Assembly: GCA_016715465.1 (NCBI GenBank)
Contig: JADKAA010000029.1
Coordinates: forward strand, 620,001-684,000
From: Saprospiraceae bacterium
GTDB taxonomy: Bacteria > Bacteroidota > Bacteroidia > Chitinophagales > Saprospiraceae
DNA: 64,000 nt
Direction: 5' to 3'
Shown here: positions 44,503 to 54,251 of the stretch, piece by piece
Layout of the letters: each line of letters begins with the position of its first letter
How positions within the stretch are numbered: the first letter of the stretch is position 1
Program-made: the position numbers and the translations under genes
The notes under the pieces: generated by a model
What the model was told of the DNA's origin: nothing
Databases searched by the model: none
Seen by the model: the letters and a program-made list of their open reading frames with translations, nothing else

Positions 44503-44885
44503 ATATTTTTAAATTTAACTTTGACGTATTTCGGAATAAGTGCATTTTTAAAACGAATTTTTATTTCACTTATTACATATATACGACAATTTATTTGATT
44601 CAATACCCCTATTTGGAGTGCTCACAATATTTTATATCAAAGAAAATGCCAATCATATTAAATAAAGTACAAATATGAACATATTTCTTTAAAATGTTCA
44701 ATTCTTATCAATCAGTCTTTAATCCCGGGAATTATTAAATCAGAATTTTACCACATTGTTCCTTAGAAATTCTTGTAAAATTGACAAATAATTCTGAATA
44801 TAAGACAATTTTTTTACATATTTTCCCCTGTTAATAATGATGGTGATGCCCCCTAATCTATATATTTGCACAAAATCTTACAAAA
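44503..44885 (+). other. Intergenic region before purM, with a candidate -7 box
   Basis: 383 bp, very A/T-rich, between the divergent barrel and purM genes. TATATTTG at 44861-44868 is an exact TAnnTTTG match 17 bp before the purM ATG. No gene, strong hairpin or recognised riboswitch is seen in the rest. Confidence 0.5.
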
Positions 44886-46049
44886 ATGTCTGCTAACAGG
44901 TATGAGCAAAGGGGAGTTTCTGCGGATAAGGGTGAAGTTCACCATGCCATCCAGGGCCTGGATAAAGGCATCTTCCCCAATGCTTTTTGCAAGATTTTAC
45001 CCGATGTGGTAGCCGGAGACACTGATTATTGCTGCATCATGCATGCAGATACCGCCGGAACAAAAACCAGCCTTGCTTACCTCTACTGGAAAGAAACCGG
45101 AGATTTATCGGTTTGGGCCGGCATTGTGCAAGATGCCCTGGTAATGAACCTCGACGACATGGCCTGTGCGGGTTGTACCGATCAATTTGTAGTATCATCC
45201 ACCATTGGGAGAAATAAAAAGTTGGTAACCGGCGAAGTTTTGCAGACACTTATCGGAGCTGCTCAGGATTTTGCAAACCAAATGAAGAGTTATGGGGTAA
45301 ACCTCTACCTTGCCGGCGGCGAAACAGCTGACGTTGGGGACATCGTGCGAACTGCCGACGTAGGATTCACTGTATTTTCCAGGCTGAGGCGCAGCGATGT
45401 CATTTCTGTAGAAATTAAAGAAGGAGATTACATCATTGGTTTCGCCGGATACGGACAAACCCTTTATGAAAAAGCGTATAATGGTGGTATGGGAAGCAAT
45501 GGCCTGACTTCCGCACGTCACGACATTTTTTCCTCCATTTACAGGACAAAGTACCCAGAAACATTTGATCCTTCGATGCCACAGGATCTATGCTATTCGG
45601 GTAAAAGACAAGTGGAGGAATTGGTTACTGTGAATGATTCTCAAATTCCGCTGGGAAAGCTCGTGCTCTCTCCTACCCGAACCTTTCTTCCATTTTTAAA
45701 TAAAGTGATACCCGCTTACCGAAGCCACATCCACGGCATCATTCATAATACCGGAGGTGGTTTGTACAAAGTTGAAAAATTTTTGCCACCGGGGCTTACT
45801 GCGCGTAAGGACCATCTTTTGCCGGTTCCGCCGCTATTCCAAATTATTCGCGAAGAATCGGGAAGCAGTCCCGAAGATATGGCCAGGGTATTTAATATGG
45901 GAACCAGGCTGGAAATGTATGTCAATGAGGAGTCCATAGCCCAAGATATCATTAGGGAGGCCAAGGTACTGGGGATAGAAGCACAAATCATCGGCAGGGT
46001 AATACCCTACTCAGACTCTCCTGTCGAGATAAAATTACAGGCATTTTGA
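44886..46049 (+). CDS. purM: Phosphoribosylformylglycinamidine cyclo-ligase, Bacteroidota type
   Basis: 387 residues of the AIR-synthase fold: YEQRGVSADKGEVHHAIQGLD, HADTAGTKTSLAYLYWKETGD, DALVMNLDDMACAGC, YLAGGETADVGDIVRTADVG, THILLP-equivalent LSPTRTFLPFLNKV, HGIIHNTGGGLYKVEKFLP. It closes the imidazole ring (FGAM to AIR). This branch is longer than and divergent from E. coli PurM, and is typical of the phylum. It is the second purine gene in the window, separated from purL by 4.5 kb. Confidence 0.93.
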   Translation: MSANRYEQRGVSADKGEVHHAIQGLDKGIFPNAFCKILPDVVAGDTDYCCIMHADTAGTKTSLAYLYWKETGDLSVWAGIVQDALVMNLDDMACAGCTDQFVVSSTIGRNKKLVTGEVLQTLIGAAQDFANQMKSYGVNLYLAGGETADVGDIVRTADVGFTVFSRLRRSDVISVEIKEGDYIIGFAGYGQTLYEKAYNGGMGSNGLTSARHDIFSSIYRTKYPETFDPSMPQDLCYSGKRQVEELVTVNDSQIPLGKLVLSPTRTFLPFLNKVIPAYRSHIHGIIHNTGGGLYKVEKFLPPGLTARKDHLLPVPPLFQIIREESGSSPEDMARVFNMGTRLEMYVNEESIAQDIIREAKVLGIEAQIIGRVIPYSDSPVEIKLQAF

Positions 46050-46098
46050 CGAGCCTTGTGCGTTTATTGATTATTTTTACCGTTCAAGTTACTGCAGA

Positions 46099-47853
46099 AT
46101 GAGGCTACCTATTTTATTCATCTTTATCATGGTAAGTGGTCAAATCATTTGCCAACCTGCCTTTACTGATAAAACTGCAGCTTATCATGTGGACCATATC
46201 TATGGCAATGGAACTGCAGGTGGCGGCGTAAGTCTGTGCGACTTTGACGGAGATGGAGACGATGATGTCTCGCTTGGCTCAAGTGCCGGAAAAAAAATAC
46301 AGTTTTACAGGAATGACGATGGCCAACTAGTTGCCCAGGATTTTTTGCCTCTTCTTACCAAAGAAATTAAAAGTCTCATCTGGGTGGATTTTGACAATGA
46401 TGGCGATAAAGATTTGTATCTCTGTGTGGCCGATGATCATAACTTATTGTATGAAAACACCGGAAATCTTGTACTGGAAGACATTACCTTAAAGGCAGGT
46501 TTATCCACTGCCAAATTTACCTCATTTGGGGCATGCTGGGGTGATTATGACCGTGATGGCTGGTTAGATCTTTATTACGGTGAACGCAGGTTACAATTTA
46601 ATGGTGAGCCAAACCAGTCTTTTTTGTATCGAAACAATGGAAACAAAACATTTTCTGACGTAACTACATCAACAGGTACTTCTGATCCTGACCGCACCCC
46701 ATTTTGCTCCGCTTTTGTCGATGTCAATAATGACCGATGGCCAGACATCTATACTGCCCACGACCGCAAGCGAGGTAACAGCTTGTTGCGCAACAATGGC
46801 AATGGCAGCTTTGAGTCTGTGGCAGATGACTTAGGGGCAGGTTTGGAAATGGACGGCATGAGTGTGTCGGTTGGTGATTACAATAATGATGGCTGGCAGG
46901 ATATTTACGTATCAAACTCTGAGACGGGCAATGCGCTGTTTGTGAATCAACAGGGAAGTTTTAACAACCTGGCTGATGAAAAAGGTGTTGCCTTTAAAGG
47001 CATAGCGTGGGGCACAAATTTTCTGGATGGTGACAATGACGGCGATCAGGACCTTTATGTAAGCAGTATGCTCATTGGTAAACAAAATATTACCAGCGCG
47101 TACTTTACCAATGACGTCGCAAACGACACTTTTACCAAAGGCCCGCAGGTACCTTCAGACACCGTAAGCAGTTTTAATAATGCCACGGGAGATCTGAACG
47201 GGGATGGATTTCCGGATATTGTGGTAAGCAATTCGGTCTTCCCCACCTTTGTGCTGGAAAATAACGGTGGTACAAACCACTTCCTGGCGATAACTTTACA
47301 AGGCGTTTTGAGCAACAAAGATGGCATTGGCTCACTGATTAAAGTGTACACTCAGGGAAGGGTTCAACATAAATACACCCAATGCGGACTTGGTTTTTTA
47401 GCCCAGAACTCCAATAAAATTCTCATTGGCACCGGCAATCATAATGTAGTTGACAGCATTACCGTATTATGGCCTACCGGTCATGTGGATGTTTTCACCA
47501 ACGTGGTAACTGACGCACACTATGTAATTCTGGAGGGCAGTACTACAAATGGCAACATCAGGGTAGATGCAGACGTGATCCTTTCTGTGGAGCCCGTTGA
47601 GGATGAAAGTCCATTTATATCTATGAAAGTTACACCCAACCCAACTGGTACTTATTTAAATATACAATACGATGGGAATGGTCCCATAAGACTATTGGAG
47701 GTCTTTAATTTACAAGGACAAAAACTTCAAGAGTTCCACCACCCTGTCAATTTTCCACTTGACATAAGTAACCTGTTCTCTGGACCTAAGATAGTCCGAA
47801 TACGGACAGAGATGGGTTATGCCGGTCAACAAATTATCATCATACAAAAATAG
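46099..47853 (+). CDS. FG-GAP/VCBS repeat protein with ASPIC/UnbV domain and T9SS sorting domain
   Basis: 584 residues with a signal peptide (ending IIC before Gln). About six FG-GAP repeats carry calcium-binding DxDxDGxxD loops (DFDGDGDDD, DFDNDGDKD, DYDRDGWLD, DYNNDGWQD, DGDNDGDQD, DLNGDGFPD), forming a propeller. An ASPIC/UnbV domain follows (about 400-490: KDGIGSLIKVYTQGRVQ ... TVLWPTGHVDVF). The end is a type A T9SS sorting domain (VTPNPTGTYLNIQY). It is likely extracellular. It lies 6 bp before the arylsulfotransferase gene, so the two are co-transcribed. No enzymatic role is established for this architecture. Confidence 0.88.
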   Translation: MRLPILFIFIMVSGQIICQPAFTDKTAAYHVDHIYGNGTAGGGVSLCDFDGDGDDDVSLGSSAGKKIQFYRNDDGQLVAQDFLPLLTKEIKSLIWVDFDNDGDKDLYLCVADDHNLLYENTGNLVLEDITLKAGLSTAKFTSFGACWGDYDRDGWLDLYYGERRLQFNGEPNQSFLYRNNGNKTFSDVTTSTGTSDPDRTPFCSAFVDVNNDRWPDIYTAHDRKRGNSLLRNNGNGSFESVADDLGAGLEMDGMSVSVGDYNNDGWQDIYVSNSETGNALFVNQQGSFNNLADEKGVAFKGIAWGTNFLDGDNDGDQDLYVSSMLIGKQNITSAYFTNDVANDTFTKGPQVPSDTVSSFNNATGDLNGDGFPDIVVSNSVFPTFVLENNGGTNHFLAITLQGVLSNKDGIGSLIKVYTQGRVQHKYTQCGLGFLAQNSNKILIGTGNHNVVDSITVLWPTGHVDVFTNVVTDAHYVILEGSTTNGNIRVDADVILSVEPVEDESPFISMKVTPNPTGTYLNIQYDGNGPIRLLEVFNLQGQKLQEFHHPVNFPLDISNLFSGPKIVRIRTEMGYAGQQIIIIQK

Positions 47854-47859
47854 CTTACC

Positions 47860-49522
47860 ATGCCTCAAAGGTTTATCATTGCACTGCTATTGCTTTTTTA
47901 TGGGAGTCAGCCAACACGCCCAACAAACGGTAGGACTGATCACCAACCAAAGCACCATTGGTACTGAAGGATATACCTTTATTTATCCCATCAATCAGGC
48001 CAATGGATACCTCATCAACAATTGTGGTGAGCTGATTCATCAATGGCCCGATGATCAAAAATACATGGCGGGGGCTGCTGCCTACATTACTCCTGAAGGA
48101 CACTTGCTGAAAACCAAACGCGACAGAAATGCCTTACAGGATAAAATTTTTGCTCCCGGTGCCGGGGGTACGGTTGAGTTGAGAGATTGGGATAATCAGG
48201 TGATATGGTCTTTTACCCTCAACAATGAACAATACAGGCTGCACCACGACATCAAACTGATGCCGAATGGCCACGTACTCATGCTGGTATGGGAGTATAA
48301 ATCAAAAGCAGATTGTATAACGGCCGGCCGGGATTCTTCCTACATCTCTGACGGCAAAATTTATGCTGAGCGCATTATTGAGTTCGATCCCGTTTCACAG
48401 TCTATCGTATGGGAGTGGAACGTATGGGATCACCTCATTCAGGATTTCGACTCCACCAAATCAAATTATGGTGATGTTGGTGCACACCCGGAAAAGATAG
48501 ACATCAATCTCAACACGGCGGGCAGTCCGGGCTTGCCTAATGCGGATTGGATGCATATCAACTCTATGGATTACAACCCATTTACCGATCAGATCCTCAT
48601 ATCCGTGCCCACATTCAATGAACTTATGATCATAGACCACAGTACTACTGCAAGCCAGGCAAAAGGACCTACCGGAGGGCTGGCAGGAAAAGGTGGCGAT
48701 GTCATTTACCGGTGGGGCAATCCTGTAAATTACAGGCAGGGCGGTTTGGAGAATCAAAAACTTTTTTTTCAGCATGATACCAAGTGGTTGATTTACGACA
48801 TTCCCCAGAATCATCCCGATTTTGGAAAAATTTCAATATTTAACAACAGGTACACTGCAACAACTTCCATTGGTGTATTCATTGTGCCACCCTGGGACAT
48901 GTATCAATGGAGTTATACCAAAACCGGTACAAGTTATGGTCCTGCCGACTATGCGCGGGTCATCACCCATCCGGAGCCATTTAAACAAAACTCACCGATT
49001 ACTTCAGTGGTGCAGATTTTGCCATACAACCACCTCTTCATGACCGCAGGAAACAAAGGATATTGTTATGAATTAGATTCTGACAATGAGGTAGTCTGGG
49101 AATATATTCTTCCTTTCAAGGCAAATGGCCCTGTACCGCAAGGCACCATTTTATTACCCAATGACAATCCCATATTTAGTGCCCGGAGATTTCCAGTGAA
49201 CTTTCCCGGTTTTGCAGGAAAGGATCTTGGTCCCAAAGGGTTTATTGAGTTGGAGCCGGATAGTACCTATTGTGCCAGACTTGTCTCGAATGAGGAACAG
49301 GAATCAAGGCAGGAAAAAATCTATCCCAACCCTGTAAACAATACCTTGTTTATTGAATCTGCCTCCGATGAACTTTATCAATTGTTTATGGTCTCTGGTA
49401 CTTTGGTTAAGTCAGGAAAACTCATTCCCGGTGAAAACAGCATTGATGTCGCTGAACTTGCTGATGGCATGTATTTATTTATAGCTGGAGAAAGGACTCA
49501 GGTCTTGTGCATTCTCCATTAA
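47860..49522 (+). CDS. Arylsulfotransferase-like (ASST) T9SS protein, copy A (leader frame break)
   Basis: I start it at the ATG at 47860-47862. From there MPQRFIIALLLLF is a clear signal peptide, but it is joined to the body only if the T6 run at 47894-47899 is read as T5, giving ...LLLFMGVSQHA then Gln. The body (about 553 residues in all) matches the arylsulfate sulfotransferase propeller family: GYTFIYPINQANGYLINNCGELIHQW, RLHHDIKLMPNGHVLML, EWNVWDHLIQDFD, and WMHINSMDYNP. A type A sorting domain (IYPNPVNNTLFIES) ends it. ASST enzymes move sulfate between phenols without PAPS. The copies here lack any visible assay-level proof, so activity is inferred. It converges on its paralogue with a 4-bp overlap. 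Confidence 0.85.
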
Positions 49523-51159
49523 GGCAACTTCACTAACTTTCGGCTTAGGCCTGTTTCAGGAAAATGAATGACAAATAATCCTGCTTCAAGATCTGAAAGG
49601 TCTATGCTAGAAATGTGGCCATATGTTTTGCCTTTAAAAACAGACATACCGTGCGCATTGTAAATTTGAAATTTTACCGCATCCCGGCGGTTGACCACAA
49701 TATGAAGTTCCTGGTCAAACGGTACCGGAAATACTTCGATATCTTCGTTTGACAATGGATCAGAAGTATCCAGTAGTTTACAGAATAAAAGATTGGGTTC
49801 CAACTCCAGAAAACCTTTGGGTGATAAATCTTTTTGGGCAAATGCCGGGTAGCCGGGAGCATATCTTTTCATTTTAAAACTCAGATTGTTCGTTGCCGTC
49901 TCTCCTTGTTTTATGGGCAAGCCATTCCTGAACGGAATGATGTATTCCCAGGCGATGGTATTGTCCGGTTTCAATTCGAATGCATAGCCCTGATTGCCAC
50001 TAAAAATCAGTAAATTATCATTGTCCAGTCTTTGTACACTGGACAAACCGCTAGACTTCATTTTCAATGGATCAACGGGATGCACAAAACTTTCATCCGC
50101 TTCATTGGGTAAATAGGCTCCATTTTGATTCCTGGTGAAAGCATAATTCAATGAATCAAACTGCGGCGTAAATTCTATTGCCGTTGAATAGTCGGGAGAG
50201 TACCTGTTATTAAATGCCAATAGAGAAGGAGACCCATTTTCGGCCCAATGCACATCGTGTTGGAAAAATAACTTTTGATCGGCATTGGTGCCCTTTCGAT
50301 ATGCGCGGGGATTACCCCAGCGGTAGATGAGGTCACCTCCTTGTCCAAAATTGCCACCTGTGTGTGATTTGGATTCTGCCTTGGTGGTGCTATGGTCAAT
50401 GAACCAAACTTCATTGAAGTGTGCCACGGAAAGTGCAATAATATCCAACCTGGGATTATAGTCAATGGCATTGGTATGCATCCAGTCGGCCTGTCCTGAA
50501 GCACTCACATGATTGACATCGATGAGTTCAGGGTGCGAAACCACAGCGCCAAAGTTTTTTTTGGTAGCATCAAAATCCTGGATTAAGTGATCCCAGGCGT
50601 GCCACTCCCAAACGATGGAATCCAACGCAGGATTTACTTCAATGATGTAATCCGGCCAGATGGCCCCTTCAATGATGAGTGACGGTTTCCTTCCATTTTC
50701 AATGGCTTGTTGTGGAGTAAAGTTTTCCCAGGCGATCATGAGGATATTTCCATTTGGCATGACCTTAATGTCGTGATGAAGTCTTGCTTTTCCTGTATTT
50801 AAATGAAATGAATAAAGTAAATCATTGTCCCATGACCATATTTCTACAAATTCGCCTGCTCCTCCTGCTCTTATGGTATCAGCTGCAAAGGAACCAATGG
50901 TCTTGCACTTGACCAGGTTGCCCTGAGGTGTGAGGTAGGCAGCCACACCGGGAACTGCATTCGGTTCATCGTCTTCCCAGGTATGAACCACTTCACCACA
51001 TTGATCGATGAGATACACATTTGCCTGGTTAAACGGATAGATCAAATTATAACCCGGTCTGTAATGGGCAACATCCAGGGATAACAATGCAGTCGTGTTT
51101 TGGGCAGCACCAAGAGATACCACAAACATACACAATGCCCAAAAGATAATTTTTTTCAT
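49519..51159 (-). CDS. Arylsulfotransferase-like (ASST) T9SS protein, copy B
   Basis: I start it at the ATG at 51157-51159 (MKKIIFWALCMFVVSLG, ending AA before Gln); the frame is open upstream but without a better signal peptide. About 546 residues. It is a clear paralogue of copy A, sharing PGYNLIYPFNQANVYLIDQCGEVVHTW, RLHHDIKVMPNGNILMIAWE, EWHAWDHLIQDFDATKKNFG, WMHTNAIDYNP and a FxHPV-type loop. It ends in a type A sorting domain (VFPVPFDQELHIVV). It lies downstream of the Sus-like operon on the same strand, beyond a terminator, so it may be partly co-transcribed with it. Confidence 0.87.
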   Translation of the reverse strand: MKKIIFWALCMFVVSLGAAQNTTALLSLDVAHYRPGYNLIYPFNQANVYLIDQCGEVVHTWEDDEPNAVPGVAAYLTPQGNLVKCKTIGSFAADTIRAGGAGEFVEIWSWDNDLLYSFHLNTGKARLHHDIKVMPNGNILMIAWENFTPQQAIENGRKPSLIIEGAIWPDYIIEVNPALDSIVWEWHAWDHLIQDFDATKKNFGAVVSHPELIDVNHVSASGQADWMHTNAIDYNPRLDIIALSVAHFNEVWFIDHSTTKAESKSHTGGNFGQGGDLIYRWGNPRAYRKGTNADQKLFFQHDVHWAENGSPSLLAFNNRYSPDYSTAIEFTPQFDSLNYAFTRNQNGAYLPNEADESFVHPVDPLKMKSSGLSSVQRLDNDNLLIFSGNQGYAFELKPDNTIAWEYIIPFRNGLPIKQGETATNNLSFKMKRYAPGYPAFAQKDLSPKGFLELEPNLLFCKLLDTSDPLSNEDIEVFPVPFDQELHIVVNRRDAVKFQIYNAHGMSVFKGKTYGHISSIDLSDLEAGLFVIHFPETGLSRKLVKLP

Positions 51160-51191
51160 ATAATCTTTAAACTGCGGTAAATATAAATAAA

Positions 51192-51219
51192 CAGGGCTCC
51201 CTTGTGTAAGGAAGCCCTG
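51192..51219 (-). terminator. Intrinsic terminator after the Sus-like operon
   Basis: A 12-bp stem with one mismatch (51192-51203 with 51208-51219), GTGT loop, GGGC core. It lies between the lipoprotein stop (51243) and the ASST copy B start (51159), with a T/A-rich minus-strand tail. It would limit readthrough from the operon into ASST copy B. Confidence 0.75.
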
Positions 51220-51242
51220 AATTTTTAATCGTAACTTAAAGT

Positions 51243-52547
51243 TTAGAAAGAAGTAGAAGATGGCCAGTCTTTGTCTGTTCTGGTCAATTCGACTACTGCA
51301 GCTTCTCCATACGTGTTGGACCACTTAATCGTCAACTTTTTACCATTCTTATCATCAACTTTTACGTCATCAAACTTGTACACTTCATCCCATTTGCTGG
51401 TTCCGATGAAGGCCAATTTGTCGCACTGGTGGGTGATCCTCAATGTTCCTTCCGGAAGCTGGTTTTGAGCATTGGCACCGTAGCAACCGTAATAGCCACC
51501 TTGAGACATATCGATGAAGGTATCCCCATTGGGCGAAATGGTTTTGACATTGTAAACCCCCTCTGAGAGTTCTTCCCAGATAACGGTGCCTTCCCAGGTT
51601 GATGTACAGGCATCGCTACCACCCCATAGGCCGGCACCGGTAGTTTTTGCGCTGAAAGTGCCCGCAAGTTCAGAAGCATCACAAAAGGCAGTTGTCACTG
51701 TAAAAGGCAAACCTTTACAACCATTTGGCAGAGTAGGAACTACAGTATAAACAACAGACTGTTTTTTGGTGGTCAGGTTTACCAAAGTTCCTCCCATAAG
51801 GATACTACCAGAACCGGAGAAAATTTCACCATCTACATTTGGATTGTCTACTGCGGTCCATTCGAAAGTAACCCCGGCACTTCCACCGACAAAAGCTGCG
51901 GTAAGATCTACCTCAAGCGGAGTACCACTGGCCAAAAAGGCCTTTACAGGAGGAGATACAGGGCCCTTGGCCACATACCTGAGTTTGTGCGCAGGATAAA
52001 ATGCGGTGGACTCAAATAAGCTGGAGTTTACAATGGCACTGGCTGGCACAATGGTGCCATCAGACAGATTGATGTCATTTTCAATGTCAATGTAGGAAAT
52101 TGTACCGGAGACCACATCACTGGGTTTGAATGCACAAATATCCCCGCCGGCAGCATCAAACAAAGTCTTGTGCGGGATGGTGATGGTTGCCCTGTTGAAG
52201 TTGGTACCCTCCGCTTTTACAAAAGCACTGGCCGGTACATTCAACACTTTGGTTCTTGTGCCTTTGGCTACCACAAAAACATCGACACTTTGCAGGTCGG
52301 AAATGTTTTCAGACACAAAGTCGCAAGTAAAAGAAAATGTTTTATTGCTGTTGTCTGCCAAAAGATTGAAGGTATCCACGCCTGTGGCAAAATCTTCACT
52401 CGACAAGTTAGTAACAGACTGACCTCTTAGGGCAAGGGTACTTCCACTTTTCAACTTATCTCTTTGAAGTGGATCCAGTTCCGGATCCGTACAGGCAGAA
52501 ATAAGGACAGAGGCAAGAAGTATGATGTTAAATATTTTCATATTCAT
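51243..52547 (-). CDS. Surface lipoprotein of a SusC/SusD operon, family not recognised
   Basis: 434 residues with a lipoprotein signal (LLASVLISAC, Cys about 19). β-rich sequence follows in two parts. The first (about 45-290) has Ig-like segments. The second (about 295-430) is a compact domain with GTFSAKTTGAGLWGG, WEGTVIWEEL, NVKTISPNG and WSNTYGEAAVVELTR. It occupies the SusE/F position, directly after susD (30-bp gap), where lipoproteins usually bind the transported ligand. No specific family is recognised, so ligand binding is inferred from context. Confidence 0.75.
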   Translation of the reverse strand: MNMKIFNIILLASVLISACTDPELDPLQRDKLKSGSTLALRGQSVTNLSSEDFATGVDTFNLLADNSNKTFSFTCDFVSENISDLQSVDVFVVAKGTRTKVLNVPASAFVKAEGTNFNRATITIPHKTLFDAAGGDICAFKPSDVVSGTISYIDIENDINLSDGTIVPASAIVNSSLFESTAFYPAHKLRYVAKGPVSPPVKAFLASGTPLEVDLTAAFVGGSAGVTFEWTAVDNPNVDGEIFSGSGSILMGGTLVNLTTKKQSVVYTVVPTLPNGCKGLPFTVTTAFCDASELAGTFSAKTTGAGLWGGSDACTSTWEGTVIWEELSEGVYNVKTISPNGDTFIDMSQGGYYGCYGANAQNQLPEGTLRITHQCDKLAFIGTSKWDEVYKFDDVKVDDKNGKKLTIKWSNTYGEAAVVELTRTDKDWPSSTSF

Positions 52548-52577
52548 GTTTATCTTTTTTTTAAAGTTATAACTAAG

Positions 52578-54233
52578 TTATTTAAGCACGAAGGTATTGG
52601 TATCCCAAAATACCCTGTTTACTCCTTCAATATCCTTCTGTGTGGCCGAACTGTTGAGGTTGACATAATTTGCAGGATAAATGAATGAATAAATGAAATT
52701 ACCTCCGTTGGCTGTCCTCATAGGTTGCATATCTGCCGGCTTTCCGGTCCTTCTGTACAGGTTGTAGGCTTCAACTCCATTTCCATACAGCGCCAACCAA
52801 TACTCCTTGCCTATGACATTCATTTTGTCTGCTGCTGCGTCGTACTGTCCCTCAACTTCGTCGGTATAGGCTGAGGTTGGGGTAACCAATTCAGCAGGAA
52901 CGGTTTGGCCTTTTGAAGCACCAAATGAATGTACTGCGGCAACGGATTTATTAATACCGCTCAACATGGCTGCTTTGGCATCACCTGCGATGCCCAATCT
53001 TGTATAAGCCTCTGCTTTCAGAAAATCGGTAAAGAAGCTCATCCAGATGGGTTCGATACCGGCTCCATTGGCGCCTTGTCCATCCTTGGTAAATACTTCA
53101 TAAGTTGCAACACCATTGTTAAGGTCTACTCTGCCGCCAAAAGGATAAACACCGACGACGGTAAGGGCTTTGCCATCAGGTGGAATACCGTCTGAATTGC
53201 CATGATCCCTTCCAAAAAAACCAGGCTCAAATGCACACCACCCTTGATTGGGCAGGATATGATCAGGTCTTGGACTAAGTACACAAGGGATGGCATCGCC
53301 TTCCGTATCAAGCGCTTTTTCAAGGCTACCTACCTGACGATACACATAATACCTCCATCTAGGGTCTTCCACTCCATTCTTTGCAGCATAGGCATTGAGC
53401 AAGAAGTAATTGGACATATAACCCTCTGCATCTCCCGCTGTGATGGGATACATTCTTCTGTAGAGAAAATGCCTGGATTTAGCCGGCAATGCAGAAGAAC
53501 CATATTTGTATGTAAATGATTCGAGTGAGTTATCGATGATGTCTTCATCAAGTAATGCCGTGATTTTGTCTTTTACGGAAGCATCACTTACAGACATATT
53601 CATATACGCTTTCAACTTCAGTGTTCTGGCAAGTGCTGCCCACTTTATGGCATCACCACCGTAATAGATATCCCTGGTAATTTTTTGAACAGGGGTATTG
53701 CCCAAGCTGACAATGGCTTCATCAAGCAGTGTTATACATTTTTCGTAAATGTCTTTACCGTTGTCAATTACCGGATTGAAATTGCCGGATGTGCCCGCCA
53801 CTGCTTCTGTATAAGGCACATTGCCAAACAGGTCAACTAAGGTCATGTACGTAAAAGCCTTAATCACCTTTACAGCACCTTCATGGTGATCCAGTTTCTT
53901 ACCACTAACAGCTTTAAGCAATTCTTCTGATTGGACAATTACACTCTGATAAGCATTTGACCACAGGACATCATGAGACTGCGGCTGATAGGCCCTTGCA
54001 TACACTTCGCCACCAATCATGGCAGTGTACCTTGAAATTTCCATACATGGATCATTGGCACTGGAGTAAAAATCGGCAAAACCAACAAATATTTTATTGG
54101 TCAGATAGTTAGGATCGAGGTTGCTGGGCGTAATGTTGTTTGGATCGTCCAATTGTTCGTCCAACTGGGAACTGCACGCAGCAATACCCATAAATACACC
54201 GGCAAAAAATAGATATTTAATATATTTAGTCAT
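52578..54233 (-). CDS. SusD/RagB-family outer-membrane lipoprotein
   Basis: 551 residues with a lipoprotein signal (GIAAC, Cys about 20). The SusD-like_2 fold is visible: NPNNITPSNLDPNYL-type start, a TPR-like YQSVIVQSEELL, FTYMTLVDLFGNVPYTEA, ALARTLKLKAYMNM, and a C-terminal FWDTN stretch. SusD lids the SusC barrel and captures the nutrient. It starts 18 bp after susC. The ligand is not evident: there is no glycoside hydrolase, peptidase or polysaccharide lyase in the operon. Confidence 0.93.
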   Translation of the reverse strand: MTKYIKYLFFAGVFMGIAACSSQLDEQLDDPNNITPSNLDPNYLTNKIFVGFADFYSSANDPCMEISRYTAMIGGEVYARAYQPQSHDVLWSNAYQSVIVQSEELLKAVSGKKLDHHEGAVKVIKAFTYMTLVDLFGNVPYTEAVAGTSGNFNPVIDNGKDIYEKCITLLDEAIVSLGNTPVQKITRDIYYGGDAIKWAALARTLKLKAYMNMSVSDASVKDKITALLDEDIIDNSLESFTYKYGSSALPAKSRHFLYRRMYPITAGDAEGYMSNYFLLNAYAAKNGVEDPRWRYYVYRQVGSLEKALDTEGDAIPCVLSPRPDHILPNQGWCAFEPGFFGRDHGNSDGIPPDGKALTVVGVYPFGGRVDLNNGVATYEVFTKDGQGANGAGIEPIWMSFFTDFLKAEAYTRLGIAGDAKAAMLSGINKSVAAVHSFGASKGQTVPAELVTPTSAYTDEVEGQYDAAADKMNVIGKEYWLALYGNGVEAYNLYRRTGKPADMQPMRTANGGNFIYSFIYPANYVNLNSSATQKDIEGVNRVFWDTNTFVLK

Positions 54234-54251
54234 TTCAATTGTTTTAATGGA

